From assembly GCA_964384945.1 (NCBI GenBank), contig CAYLMK010000022.1, positions 1 to 64,000 on the forward strand: a stretch of DNA of 64,000 nucleotides. The letters are read 5' to 3'. Shown in pieces: positions 52,949 through 61,829 of this stretch; the first letter of the stretch is position 1; the number at the start of each line of letters is the position of its first letter. The position numbers were made by a program, and so were the translations under genes. The DNA comes from S015-6 sp964384945 (GTDB lineage: Bacteria > Desulfobacterota > DSWW01). Under the pieces are notes generated by a model. It was not told where the DNA came from and searched no databases. It saw nothing but the letters and a program-made list of their open reading frames with translations.

Positions 52949-54361
52949 TCACCTCAAGGTCTGGAAAAACTCTGTCAATTTGGCCCGGATCGACGCGTGC
53001 GGCGCAAAACGGGCGTCCAGGTAGTCGACTTCATACGTGATGCTCGGGATTCCGAGTTCCTCCTCAAGGACATCGCTCATGATCTTGGGAAGGGTCCACG
53101 CATACTTGCAGGTTTGGTTTCCCCCGAAAAGAGCCGCCTGGGCATGGTAGGCCCTGGCCACGGTCAGCATGTCGTTCACGTGGATGTCCGTGTGCCCCAT
53201 GACGTTCCGATGCATGGGGAAGTTGAAGGAACGCCATGCCAGCCCCTCGATCATCGATTCCACGCTTCCCGTGTCCACGTAGCCCACGTTTTCTGCGGGA
53301 AGCATGCTCAGGGAGCACCCCAGGTAGGTGCTGCCGAACTCGTCCTCGAGCCAGCTGGGAAGAGAGAGCATATTCGGAAGGTGGGAGTAGCTCCAGAGGG
53401 TCCGAATTTCTCTCCTGCCCTCGGGGAGGAACGTGACTCCCTGCTCGTCCCTTTGCCGCGCCTCCTCGTAACAGATCCGCATGTAGTCCACAAACTTCTC
53501 GTTCGTCCCTGCCATCATCATGCCAAGGGTGTCGAGCACACGGTGCATGCCCGTGTCGGGGCAAGGGATTCGTTTTCGCAGATCCTGGAGAGCGTACAGG
53601 TACTTCAACTGCTCGTTTCCCATTTCTACGCGCATCCGCAAGCGATCTTCGTCCAGGGTCGTGCCGACCGCCCGTTCCAGTCCCTCGACCATCCTCTTGA
53701 ATTCCGTCAGATAGTACTTGAAGGCCTTTGTGTTGTTGTAGTAGGGGGAATCCACGACCAATACCGGCACGTTGAGCCGTTTTCGGATGTACTGGTACAT
53801 GATGTTGCTGCTGTCGCAAGGCGCCGTGTTCGTGATGAAGAGATCGGGCTTCGGCAGAAGCCCCTTTTCGATCGCCACCAGCGGCACCTTCTGAAACCCG
53901 CAAACGTGCCCGGGCAGCCCGTCGCGTTCCGCCTCGTCCAGTTCTTCGACCACGCCGTCCGTGAGCCCGATGGCGATCACGAAGGGGAACACCTCGGACA
54001 GGCACGGGACCAGCCCCATGCTGAGGAGAATCTCCGGAGAGAAGAAGGGAAAGTTGCTTACAATCGGCCTGCCCGCATCGATGCTTTGGGTGAGGTGCGT
54101 CAGGTAGTCTTTGAAGGCGAGGATGAAGGTGCCGATTGCATTCCTGTTTTTCGGCTTCAAAAGGGCTTCGAGCAGGTCAGGGTAGGCCTTGGGCACGAGC
54201 GACGCATGGTAGTCGGGAATCATCTGAAGCAAACCGGGAAGTCGCTCTGCGAGTTCTTCGACCGTTTGAGCGCCGGTGGCGAGCACACCCGTCAAAAGAT
54301 CGCAGACCGCGTCCACCCGCCGAAGGTATTCGTATTTTTCGATTGCCGTTCCGTTTCCCAT
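52949..54361 (-). CDS. benzoyl-CoA reductase-type subunit (BzdO/BcrB-like)
   Basis: A 470-residue subunit starting at the ATG at 54361 behind GGAGAGA; the open frame to 54490 overlaps the previous gene and is not used. Conserved cysteines: C120 (GLVPCLSEVF), C154 (GHVCGFQKVP) and C182 (TAPCDSSN). The C-terminal half has SMIEGLAWRSFNFP and AALFGGNQTCKYAW. In the known enzyme O and N form the ring-reducing half with a double [4Fe-4S] active site. Longer at the N-terminus than the module A relative. Confidence 0.9.
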   Translation of the reverse strand: MGNGTAIEKYEYLRRVDAVCDLLTGVLATGAQTVEELAERLPGLLQMIPDYHASLVPKAYPDLLEALLKPKNRNAIGTFILAFKDYLTHLTQSIDAGRPIVSNFPFFSPEILLSMGLVPCLSEVFPFVIAIGLTDGVVEELDEAERDGLPGHVCGFQKVPLVAIEKGLLPKPDLFITNTAPCDSSNIMYQYIRKRLNVPVLVVDSPYYNNTKAFKYYLTEFKRMVEGLERAVGTTLDEDRLRMRVEMGNEQLKYLYALQDLRKRIPCPDTGMHRVLDTLGMMMAGTNEKFVDYMRICYEEARQRDEQGVTFLPEGRREIRTLWSYSHLPNMLSLPSWLEDEFGSTYLGCSLSMLPAENVGYVDTGSVESMIEGLAWRSFNFPMHRNVMGHTDIHVNDMLTVARAYHAQAALFGGNQTCKYAWTLPKIMSDVLEEELGIPSITYEVDYLDARFAPHASIRAKLTEFFQTLR

Positions 54362-54428
54362 TCTGATCTCTCCTGTTCGGCGGCGGACCCGAACCGGGGG
54401 GCGGTCTCGCCGAGGTGTTGCGAGCGAG

Positions 54429-55601
54429 TCACCTGCCGATCTTTTCGAGAAAGGCCTGGACCCGGGTCTTGAGACGCCCCCGGTCGCCACCGAGGTACTC
54501 TCTCTCGAGGCTCAGCGTCGGAACGCCCAGATCCTCAAGGTCCCTGCTTTCCATCACGTTTTCCACGGTGTGGCTGTCGCAGAAGGTGATGCGTTCGAAG
54601 ATCACGCCGTCCACCCGCGCCTGCTGCGCGAGCCTGCGGGTAAAGGCGATTCGTCCCGGGTACCCGTCGACCATGCGCGGGCAGGAAGGATCCCGAAGGA
54701 AATACCGCCTCACAATCGCCTCCATGGGATCCGCTGTTTCCTCCACCATCCCCTCGATGTGCTTCCTTCCTGTGCACAGGGTGTCGGTCACCACGAGAGC
54801 ACCCGTGCTCTCGATGATCTCGAAGAGCCAGGGATCGTCCATGTAACTTCCGGCCACCAGGATGCGAGCCCTGGCATCGGCAACCCCGGGCCTCTGCTTC
54901 AGTTCCTCGATCGCGGCGGCCAGTCTTTCGTTGAAGATTTCCTTGGGCATTCTGTAGCTCGCCTGGGCGATCTTCATCGCCTCGGCCCCGGTCAGTTTCG
55001 GCCGGTCCGCCGACCGCAGATCATACAATTCCAGCATGAGCCTTCTGTAGTGGTTGTATGTCCGGATCGCGCTGCGCAGGGATTCCTTGGACGGTAGGGT
55101 GCCATACCTCTTTCCGATTTCGTCCGCCAGTGTTTCAACTTCTTCCCTGAACCACCGGAGGTGATTCTCGCTTTCCCGGCAATGAGGAACCGACAACATG
55201 GAAACAAAGGCGGGCCTTACCTGATCCCTCCAGATCTCGAAGGTCCTCCGCATGTGTTCGCATCCGCTCGTGAGGACAACCCCATCCAGGAAGTTGTACT
55301 CACCCTCCAGGGCCAGCTGCACGAGACACCTGCAGTAGCTGCACAGGAATTTGTGCATGTAGATGTCGGCGTCGTCCGTGGTCGCACATCCCTGGGCCCC
55401 AAGGCGGACCGGCAGGATCCTGGAGGGCTGGCCTTCTGCGTACAGGATCTCCTCGGGCACGTAACTGCACGTATACCCGAACACCCTGCCGCCCTTCTCC
55501 TTCCACTCCCGCACATAGGGGTTTTCTCCGCGCAGGGGCAGAGTCGTCAATTCCTCGACGGCATTCCGTCTGTCAGCCGAGGCGGCGCTTGTTGTGCTCA
55601 T
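54429..55601 (-). CDS. benzoyl-CoA reductase-type subunit (BzdN/BcrC-like)
   Basis: A 390-residue subunit. Cysteines at C45 (GYTCSYVPEE), C87/C90/C92 (LCSYCRCLVQLAL) and C114 (TSGCEHMRR) match the iron-sulfur sites of the family; the C-terminus ends SLEREYLGGDRGRLKTRVQAFLEKIG. It is first of four genes in the order N, O, P, Q. The whole set is what an ATP-dependent aryl-CoA reductase needs except for a ferredoxin, which is not in the window. Length and motif layout are close to BcrC/BzdN. The ring substrate may be benzoyl-CoA, a methylated or polycyclic analogue, or another CoA ester. Confidence 0.9.
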   Translation of the reverse strand: MSTTSAASADRRNAVEELTTLPLRGENPYVREWKEKGGRVFGYTCSYVPEEILYAEGQPSRILPVRLGAQGCATTDDADIYMHKFLCSYCRCLVQLALEGEYNFLDGVVLTSGCEHMRRTFEIWRDQVRPAFVSMLSVPHCRESENHLRWFREEVETLADEIGKRYGTLPSKESLRSAIRTYNHYRRLMLELYDLRSADRPKLTGAEAMKIAQASYRMPKEIFNERLAAAIEELKQRPGVADARARILVAGSYMDDPWLFEIIESTGALVVTDTLCTGRKHIEGMVEETADPMEAIVRRYFLRDPSCPRMVDGYPGRIAFTRRLAQQARVDGVIFERITFCDSHTVENVMESRDLEDLGVPTLSLEREYLGGDRGRLKTRVQAFLEKIGR

Positions 55602-55747
55602 TGCAACCCCCTTCGAAGCTCGCGGAAGAGTTTGCCTTGTCGGAAGCCATGAGACCTCCCTGCACAGACATCCGACAGAAGCCGGGACAGGGTCGAGACG
55701 CGACTCGCTTTAGCGGGAAAACAGAGCGGCCGTCCGCCGTCGCCGCA

Positions 55748-56506
55748 TCAGCCGGCACAGGCGCCCCCGTCCAGGGGGAGGGCCACGCCGTTTATGAAGG
55801 ATGCGGCGTCGCCCGCCAGGAACAGGGCGGCGCCCGCAACGTCCTCCACGGTGCCGATACGGCCCTGCATGGACATCAGGAGCTCGTTTGCCGGGATCCC
55901 GAAGGCCTTGTAGGTATCCACGAAGCGGTCTCCCAGGTCTGTCTTGACCAGGGCGGGGCAGATCGCGTTGACCCGTATGTTGGCGGGCCGGTACTCGAGG
56001 GCCATGGCTCGAGTCAGTTGGACCACGCCGCCCTTGGAGGCGCAGTAGGAGGCGAGGAGGGGGAAGCCGATCAGTCCTGCGGCGGAGGCCACGTTGATGA
56101 TGTTTCCGCCTCCCTGGGCGAGCATCTGGATCACCCCGTGCTTGGAGACGAAGAAGGTCCCCTTCAGATTGACGTTCATGACTGCGTCCCAGTCCTGTTC
56201 GGTCAGCTCGTGCGTGGGTTTGATCAGCTCGATGCCGGCATTGTTGACCAGGACGTCCAGCCGCCCGTAGGTCCGGACCGTGAAGGCCACGATCTCTCTT
56301 GCGTCGCCCTCTTTGGAGACATCGCCCCGGATGAAGGCGGCCTCGCCTCCCTCCCGGCGGATGGAATCGGCCACGGCCTGGCCTGCGGCAGGGTTTACGT
56401 CATTCACCACGACCCTTGCCCCCTCTCTTGCGAACGTTTCGGCGATGGCCTTGCCGATCCCGGCGCCGGCCCCTGTGACGAGCGCGACTCTCTTTTCTAA
56501 TCGCAT
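55748..56506 (-). CDS. short-chain dehydrogenase/reductase
   Basis: A 252-residue classical SDR. TGAGAGIG (11-18) binds the dinucleotide, D36 after the second strand suggests NAD over NADP, NNAG is at 88-91, and the catalytic Ser141, Tyr154 and Lys158 (SYCASKGG) are present. The protein ends in VALPLDGGACAG. It probably oxidises or reduces a hydroxyacyl-CoA or a ring hydroxyl made by the pathway. It lies between the flavoprotein pair and the reductase genes, 146 bases before the latter. GAAGG precedes the ATG at 56506; the ATG at 56521 is less likely. Confidence 0.92.
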   Translation of the reverse strand: MRLEKRVALVTGAGAGIGKAIAETFAREGARVVVNDVNPAAGQAVADSIRREGGEAAFIRGDVSKEGDAREIVAFTVRTYGRLDVLVNNAGIELIKPTHELTEQDWDAVMNVNLKGTFFVSKHGVIQMLAQGGGNIINVASAAGLIGFPLLASYCASKGGVVQLTRAMALEYRPANIRVNAICPALVKTDLGDRFVDTYKAFGIPANELLMSMQGRIGTVEDVAGAALFLAGDAASFINGVALPLDGGACAG

Positions 56507-56563
56507 AATCCTTCTCTCCATGTTCAGAGTGAGCTGTTCCTCCTGAAGATCCGATTTAAGATC

Positions 56564-58195
56564 TTAATATCCCCGGCCGGTCGTCTCCCAGGGCTTGTAG
56601 TCCAGGTTGAAGTCTTCTGCGATCACCTTGTAGGCATTGTAGCCTACGCCTGCGCTGACTCCCCCCAACGGATGCTGGCCTGAACTGGCCAGGTAGAGGT
56701 TCTTGATCTCGGCCCGATAGTGCGCGGCCTCCAGGAAGGGACGGTTGTGCACAAGTTGCTCAGGGCACATGGCGCCGTAACAGAAGTCGCCCTCCGGGAT
56801 CCCCTTGTCGTCCTGCAAGTCCAGGGGGGTCTCAAAGAAGTCTGCGATCACGTTCGCCCGAGTCATGTTGGGCGCCCACTTCTCGAACCGCTCGATCACC
56901 CGGTTGTTGTAAGTCTTCTTGACCTCGTACCACTCCTCCCGGGAGAGATCGCTGGCCTTGGGGAAGAAGATCCATGCGGACAGGGCGTGCTTGCCCGGCG
57001 GAGCGTACGTGGGGTCGAAGACAGACAGACACGAATTGAACATGGCCGGAATCGTGGGGATCTTGCCACCTTCGATCTCCTCACAGTGTTCGACCATTTC
57101 CTCCGGGGAATCCGCTCCCACGATCGTGATGAAGGTCCTGTTGATGTCGGGATCGTGCCTGGCGCTCTTGTAGTCGGGCGCCTCGTGCAGGGCCATGTGG
57201 ACCGACCCGAGGACGCAGGAGCGGCCGTACTTGAAGGCCCTGGTTCGCTCGATCCAGTGAGGACTCAAGTGCTCTTCGCCCACCATGCCGAGCAGCGTCT
57301 GTTTCAGATCCGCGTTCGAGGCGACGAGGTTCCTCGCCCGCACGCGGGTGCCGTCCGCCAGCACCACACCAACCGCCCTTCCTCCCTCGACGAGGATCTT
57401 CCTGACATCCCCTCGTTCGTGGAACTCCACCCCCTCCCGTACGCACGCCATGACCATCGCATGGGCCAGGGTATGGGTGCCGCCGATCATGATGCGGGAG
57501 TTTGCCTCGATGAAGAAGAGGCTGATCAGTCCGAACGCCCCCAGGCCCTTCCTCAAGAGAGGGGTGCCCCAATCCTCGAGGCCCTTGTAGAGAAGGGTCC
57601 GCAGGCCTGGGGTTTCAAACAGATGATCGATCAAGTCCTTCCCCGACCCCTGCGCGAGATCATGGGGAAGCCCAAAGAGGTCAAGCAGGTTCCGGTACAG
57701 GGTGTTCAGAGGATCTGCGTCGTCCGGCGTCGGCAAGGCAGGGGGGTTGTAGAAAAACTGGCAGAACAGAGGCTCGAGTTCCTGCGCCTTGCGGCGGAGC
57801 CGCACCCATGTGTCCGCATCCTTCTTGGAATACGCGGAGATCGACTTGCGGGACCGCTCGTAGTTCTCTTCCGATGCGATGCTGTACAGGATGATCGGCG
57901 GGCTTCCGTCCGAGAAAGGGATCCCGAACTGCGCGTCCGGGTAGATGGTGCGTCCTCCCAGCCTCTCGAGGCCGAAATCATGGTAGAAGGGCATCCAGTC
58001 CAGGAACTCCATGCACACGGCGTGGTTGTGCATGAACCCGGGAGCCGTCGTTTCCCTTGTGCAGACGCACCCCCCTTCCTCGTGCCTGCGCTCAAAGATC
58101 GCTGTCTGCAGGCCGGCCCGTTGCAGGTAGGCGGCGAGGCACAACCCCTGGATTCCGCCGCCGATCACGATCGCATCGTATTCCTTCTTGATCAT
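56564..58195 (-). CDS. phytoene desaturase-like FAD oxidoreductase 2
   Basis: A 543-residue flavoprotein of the CrtI/PYROXD2 group. The FAD site is VIGGGIQGLCLAAYL (11-25) with an ERRHEEGG acidic partner at about 35-42. HALSAWIFFPKASDL and YLASSGQHPLGGVSAGVGYNA near the C-terminus close the flavin site. Members desaturate or isomerise isoprenoid or cyclic substrates, or do saturating reactions. It follows its paralogue by 15 bases, so the two may form one complex or act one after the other. Neither is associated with carotenoid genes, so carotenoid synthesis is unlikely. Confidence 0.88.
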   Translation of the reverse strand: MIKKEYDAIVIGGGIQGLCLAAYLQRAGLQTAIFERRHEEGGCVCTRETTAPGFMHNHAVCMEFLDWMPFYHDFGLERLGGRTIYPDAQFGIPFSDGSPPIILYSIASEENYERSRKSISAYSKKDADTWVRLRRKAQELEPLFCQFFYNPPALPTPDDADPLNTLYRNLLDLFGLPHDLAQGSGKDLIDHLFETPGLRTLLYKGLEDWGTPLLRKGLGAFGLISLFFIEANSRIMIGGTHTLAHAMVMACVREGVEFHERGDVRKILVEGGRAVGVVLADGTRVRARNLVASNADLKQTLLGMVGEEHLSPHWIERTRAFKYGRSCVLGSVHMALHEAPDYKSARHDPDINRTFITIVGADSPEEMVEHCEEIEGGKIPTIPAMFNSCLSVFDPTYAPPGKHALSAWIFFPKASDLSREEWYEVKKTYNNRVIERFEKWAPNMTRANVIADFFETPLDLQDDKGIPEGDFCYGAMCPEQLVHNRPFLEAAHYRAEIKNLYLASSGQHPLGGVSAGVGYNAYKVIAEDFNLDYKPWETTGRGY

Positions 58196-58210
58196 GTATC
58201 TTTCTCCTTC

Positions 58211-59818
58211 TCAGATTTCCAGCCACCACTTGTCGAGTCCAAAGTCGTCTGCGATGACCTGCAGGGCGTTGTAGCCGGGCCCGAAGGTGATGAACCCGTG
58301 CGGGTGGGTCGTGGATCCGCAGAGATACAATCCCCTGACCGGCGTCCGGTACTGCGACAGGGCCGGGCTCGGCCGGTTCCGCAAGAGGTTCGAGTCGGCG
58401 ATCCTGCCTACCATCCAGTCGCCGTTGACCATGTTCACGAGTTTCTCGGAGATGTCGAGGGGCGTGTACGGCCTCGCCACCCAGATGTCTTCTTCCGTGA
58501 AGCCCTTGCAGTAGGGCAGCAACTTGTCGATGCACCTGCGGGTGTAGACGTCCTTGAAGGGGGTGGCCCAGACCGCGGGGCCCTTTGCGTCCACCGAATA
58601 GGGCGCAAAGACCCGGAGCAGGCCGGTGGCCTTTCCCTCCGGCGCGTCGGTGGGGTCGAACTGGGAATTGATCGCCACGTTGAGCTTTGGCTTGGATGGA
58701 ACCTCGCCCCTGCGTATGGCGGCCCAGTCCTCATTGAAATCCTCCAGGCACTCGTAGCCGATGTTGAGCACCCAGGCGCGGTTGATGTCCGGGTCGAATG
58801 CGGCCGCCTTGTAAGTCGGCACCTTGTGCAGGGCCATGTGCACGGTGAAAAGCGACCCATCCTGATACTCGTACCGGTCGACATCCTCCTGGGTCGACTT
58901 GGGCACGGTTCCGGCGGGAAGCATCTTGTGGAAGGTCTGGCCCAGGTCCACGCTGCTGGCCACGACCTTGTCCGCGTAGAACGCGGTGCCGTCCTCCAGC
59001 CGGACGCCGGCGGCGCGGCCGTCCTCGACCAGGATCTCGCGCACCGGGGCGGCCGGCAGAAGCGTTACCCCTGCCCTGCGCATCTGCCTCCACAGGGCGT
59101 GGGCAAGCCGGTGAGAGCCTCCTATGCAGATCTTCCAGTTGTCGATCTTGCCCAGCATGAAAGGAAAGGACACCGCCAGCCCCACCACGTCCGTGTAGTA
59201 GCCGCAGACCGCCGCATGAAAGGCGAGCATGGCCTTGATCTTCTCGTTCTCGAAGTGCTTGTTCAGAAAGTCGTTGATCGTCATGGACCGGAGCTTGGCG
59301 CGGAAAAACTCGGTCTTGTCCTCCACCTTCCATGTGCTGAGCGCCCTTGTGATGTCGTTCACATCGATCGGCGGCGCGTACATCAGCGTACGGATCATGA
59401 GGTCCTGAAAGCCCTTCACCTCCTTGTAGAGCCTCAAGAAGGTGTCTGCGTCCCTCTTGCTGAACCGGCTGAAGGAGGCATGGGTCTTCGCCATGTCCGT
59501 ATGGACGGTGAGCGCGGTCCCATCGGAGAAGATCGAACCCATCTGCACAGGCGGATGGCCGTAGCTGACGCCGTCCGGCTCTCCCACCAGGTCGAGGTCG
59601 TCGTAGACCGGACAGAGGCCGACAAAAGTGTGGTAATTGCTGTGCAGGTTGTGAAGAAACCCGGGTTCGGTATACAACTCCGTCGACAGGCCCCCGCCCT
59701 CCTCCAGCCTCCTCTCGAGAACGAGCACGCTCCATCCGCTCTTTCCCAGGTAGGTGGACAGGGCCATGCCGTTGTGCCCTGCACCTATCACGATCGCGTC
59801 ATAGGTCTCTTTCTGCAT
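58211..59818 (-). CDS. phytoene desaturase-like FAD oxidoreductase 1
   Basis: A 535-residue flavoprotein, paralogous to the next gene. FAD site VIGAGHNGMALSTYL (11-25), ERRLEEGG at about 35-42, and C-terminal GLYLCGSTTHPHGFITFGPG. Its similarity to the next protein extends through conserved phrases such as VTxxHMALHxxPxYKxAxxDPDINR in the middle, so a gene duplication made the pair. It would act on a hydrophobic substrate carried by the two SCP2-like proteins encoded just upstream. Substrate unknown. Confidence 0.88.
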   Translation of the reverse strand: MQKETYDAIVIGAGHNGMALSTYLGKSGWSVLVLERRLEEGGGLSTELYTEPGFLHNLHSNYHTFVGLCPVYDDLDLVGEPDGVSYGHPPVQMGSIFSDGTALTVHTDMAKTHASFSRFSKRDADTFLRLYKEVKGFQDLMIRTLMYAPPIDVNDITRALSTWKVEDKTEFFRAKLRSMTINDFLNKHFENEKIKAMLAFHAAVCGYYTDVVGLAVSFPFMLGKIDNWKICIGGSHRLAHALWRQMRRAGVTLLPAAPVREILVEDGRAAGVRLEDGTAFYADKVVASSVDLGQTFHKMLPAGTVPKSTQEDVDRYEYQDGSLFTVHMALHKVPTYKAAAFDPDINRAWVLNIGYECLEDFNEDWAAIRRGEVPSKPKLNVAINSQFDPTDAPEGKATGLLRVFAPYSVDAKGPAVWATPFKDVYTRRCIDKLLPYCKGFTEEDIWVARPYTPLDISEKLVNMVNGDWMVGRIADSNLLRNRPSPALSQYRTPVRGLYLCGSTTHPHGFITFGPGYNALQVIADDFGLDKWWLEI

Positions 59819-59912
59819 CCTCGATCTCCCTCTTGTAGATGGAATGCCCTATCGGCTCGTCCGATCGTGGGCGGCAGGAAGGCCGGCGAAGGAATCCGGT
59901 TGCGGCCGGGAC

Positions 59913-60359
59913 TTATCGGTAAGGAGGCTTGCCCAGGGGCCATTCGGTGAGCCCGCTCTTTGCGTAAACCTCGAAGATCACGTTCACCATCTCCGCATGC
60001 TGCATCAGAAGCCGCATGTCCCCCCGGATGGTCATCGTGCCGTTCAGGCCTACCTCCACGGGGTCGACGATCTCTGCGGCCACGCCCTCGAACACGTGAG
60101 CCGGACCCGTGATACGGTAGTGCAGGCCCTTTCCGGGGATCTTGTCCGGGTACTCCTGATATTCGGCGACCTTCCCATCCAGAAAACGAACGAAGTAGTT
60201 CCGGGTCGTCCCCTCCGGAATGTAAGGGGACTTCCCGTCCCCCACCACCTCGACCGCGACCCGCCACTCCCCTTGGGGAACCTTCTCGGAAATGTCGTCC
60301 CGGCTGTTGGCCAGACGCAGCATGGCTTCGTACCACTCCGGGCTGTAGATGGCTGGCAT
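59913..60359 (-). CDS. SCP2-like carrier protein
   Basis: A 148-residue protein with an N-terminal helical part (YSPEWYEAMLRLANS) and a hydrophobic-ligand sandwich (VRFLDGKVAEYQEYP, YRITGPAHVFEGV, DMRLLMQHAEMVNVIFEVY) of the SCP2 type. No signal peptide. It probably carries an acyl chain or CoA ester for the flavoprotein pair 93 bases downstream. The fold is recognised from its layout, so the call is moderate. Confidence 0.7.
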   Translation of the reverse strand: MPAIYSPEWYEAMLRLANSRDDISEKVPQGEWRVAVEVVGDGKSPYIPEGTTRNYFVRFLDGKVAEYQEYPDKIPGKGLHYRITGPAHVFEGVAAEIVDPVEVGLNGTMTIRGDMRLLMQHAEMVNVIFEVYAKSGLTEWPLGKPPYR

Positions 60360-60458
60360 GGCTGCTCCCTCCGGTTACCTGTGCTGTTTTGCCTCGACCT
60401 ACCCTTCTGTCACGAAGGCGAACGTGAAGAACCGCCGCTTCAACAGCGTACGAGAGGA

Positions 60459-61034
60459 TCATGGACCGCCGAACAACAGGAAGAGGTAATAGACCAGCAA
60501 GCCCAGACCGCCCAAGCCCGCGATCGAGCCGACCGCCCAGAGGAGGGTTGCTCTCCTCTTGGAAGGGCCGGGCTCGAGCAGGAGTTCGGGAGGGATCTTG
60601 AGAAACCGCAGAATCTTCAGGGACTGAACCGGTCTTCTGGGAAGCGCTCGGAGCTTGATGTTTCCCCGCATGACCTCCACGAAGGGGTTGGCCTTGCCCG
60701 AGAGAATCTTCGAAAGGAGCAAATAGGAGCCCTGGAGATGGAGGTCGAGCCGTTCGCCCGGGCCGTTCTCGATCAGGATCTCTTTTCCCTGAAACGAAAG
60801 GGTCGTTGCAATGCCCTTCTCGACCTCCACGCAGACGCGCCCGCGGATACGGAGGGCCGCCTCAACCTTGCGTTCGAAGTCGGCGAAGTTCTGTTCCAGG
60901 TACTGCTGGATCATCGTGCCCAGGCCGTTCAGGTTTTCTCCGGGCCGTGGATGGACCGAAACGCGAGCCGGCCGGTCCACGGGATCTCCTCGGCTCCGGT
61001 CGACCCGAGTAGACTTCGTTGATTCTCCCATCAT
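60459..61034 (-). CDS. membrane-anchored SCP2-like protein
   Basis: A 191-residue protein. The middle (about 50-140) looks like an SCP2 ligand domain (ILIENGPGERLDLHLQGSYLLLSKILSGKANPFVEVMRGNIKLRALPRRP). A single C-terminal hydrophobic helix (ATLLWAVGSIAGLGGLGLLVYYLFLLF, about 162-188) anchors it in the membrane with the domain inside the cell. The ATG overlaps the stop of the GntR gene. A tethered carrier could take an incoming hydrophobic compound at the membrane. The N-terminal 35 residues appear disordered. Confidence 0.65.
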   Translation of the reverse strand: MMGESTKSTRVDRSRGDPVDRPARVSVHPRPGENLNGLGTMIQQYLEQNFADFERKVEAALRIRGRVCVEVEKGIATTLSFQGKEILIENGPGERLDLHLQGSYLLLSKILSGKANPFVEVMRGNIKLRALPRRPVQSLKILRFLKIPPELLLEPGPSKRRATLLWAVGSIAGLGGLGLLVYYLFLLFGGP

Positions 61035-61747
61035 CTCCTCAGTGACATGTCCGCCGTGAGGTGCGAGGGGGTTTTCGCGCGGCGCAGCTTCTCCTTCAGG
61101 CTGCTGAGCACGAATTCCTTCTCGTGCCGGAAGAAGTCGCGCACCGTCCTGGCCGCCATTTCGCCGTCGGGCTCTACGGCGGAGTACCGCGTGATATCCT
61201 TGAAGAACGAAACATTCTTCTTGAGGTCGGCGATCTGCACCGATACGGCCGCGAACTCGGCCCTGCGCGTGCTTGCGTCCAGGTCCCTGAGGAGCAATTC
61301 CTCGAGAAGCGGATTCTTTGCTCCCTGAAGCCCTGCCGCTGCGTATTCGACGAAGGCGCGGTAGTAGCCGAGGATGTCTCCCTCGTCGGCGGCCCGGTTG
61401 AGCGCCTCCAGGGCCGCATGGAGCCTCTGGCGGTCCTCCTCGGTGCTGTTCTCAGCGAAGCGCCGCGCACCCAGCGCGTAGAGTTCTCCCAGGATGTCGA
61501 AAAGATGCTCCACAAAGCTTGCCGACATCTCCGTGACGCGCGCCCCGTGTCGGGGGACCACCTCGACCAGACGGTCCTTTTCCAGGATTCTCAGGGCCTC
61601 CCGGACCGGGGAGCGGCTCACTCCCAATTCCTGCGCGAGCCTCTCCTCGTGGATCTTTTCGCCGGGTCGCAACTCGGAACGGATGATCTTCTCGCCGATG
61701 TGATGTGCTATCTGGATCGCGAGGGTTTCTTTGGGTGTGAAGGTCAC
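61031..61747 (-). CDS. GntR/FCD-family transcriptional regulator
   Basis: A 238-residue regulator of the FadR-like FCD subgroup. Residues about 1-75 are the winged helix (IHEERLAQELGVSRSPVREALRILEKDRLVEVVPRHGARVTE), and the rest is the all-helical FCD ligand domain. FCD members sense acids or acyl-CoA-type ligands. It is the first gene of module B, with an operator-like repeat over its own -10 box, so it probably represses the operon and is released by a pathway intermediate. Confidence 0.92.
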   Translation of the reverse strand: MTFTPKETLAIQIAHHIGEKIIRSELRPGEKIHEERLAQELGVSRSPVREALRILEKDRLVEVVPRHGARVTEMSASFVEHLFDILGELYALGARRFAENSTEEDRQRLHAALEALNRAADEGDILGYYRAFVEYAAAGLQGAKNPLLEELLLRDLDASTRRAEFAAVSVQIADLKKNVSFFKDITRYSAVEPDGEMAARTVRDFFRHEKEFVLSSLKEKLRRAKTPSHLTADMSLRR

Positions 61748-61775
61748 GGATCTCTCCTTCAGGGTGTTTCAAACC

Positions 61776-61829
61776 TGGTTCTTACCAAAGGTTCGATTCT
61801 CTGTCAACAAAATAATGTCTTTTGTATAC
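61776..61829 (-). promoter_or_regulatory. promoter and GntR operator candidates of module B
   Basis: On the minus strand TTGACA (61807-61802) and TAAGAA (61784-61779) are 17 bases apart. The inverted repeat TGGT-N4-ACCA at 61776-61787 overlaps the -10 and resembles the TGGT/ACCA half-sites of FadR-type regulators. A second palindromic core, GTATAC (61824-61829), lies upstream of the -35. Both would suit autoregulation by the GntR protein. Confidence 0.5.

Noticed and set aside
56564..59818. Carotenoid synthesis genes
   Set aside because: No phytoene synthase, GGPP synthase or cyclase is nearby and the neighbours are CoA-ester genes.
56720..59950. 1076-residue plus-strand open frame
   Set aside because: Antisense to the two flavoprotein genes, which have clear FAD motifs; no domain in this frame.
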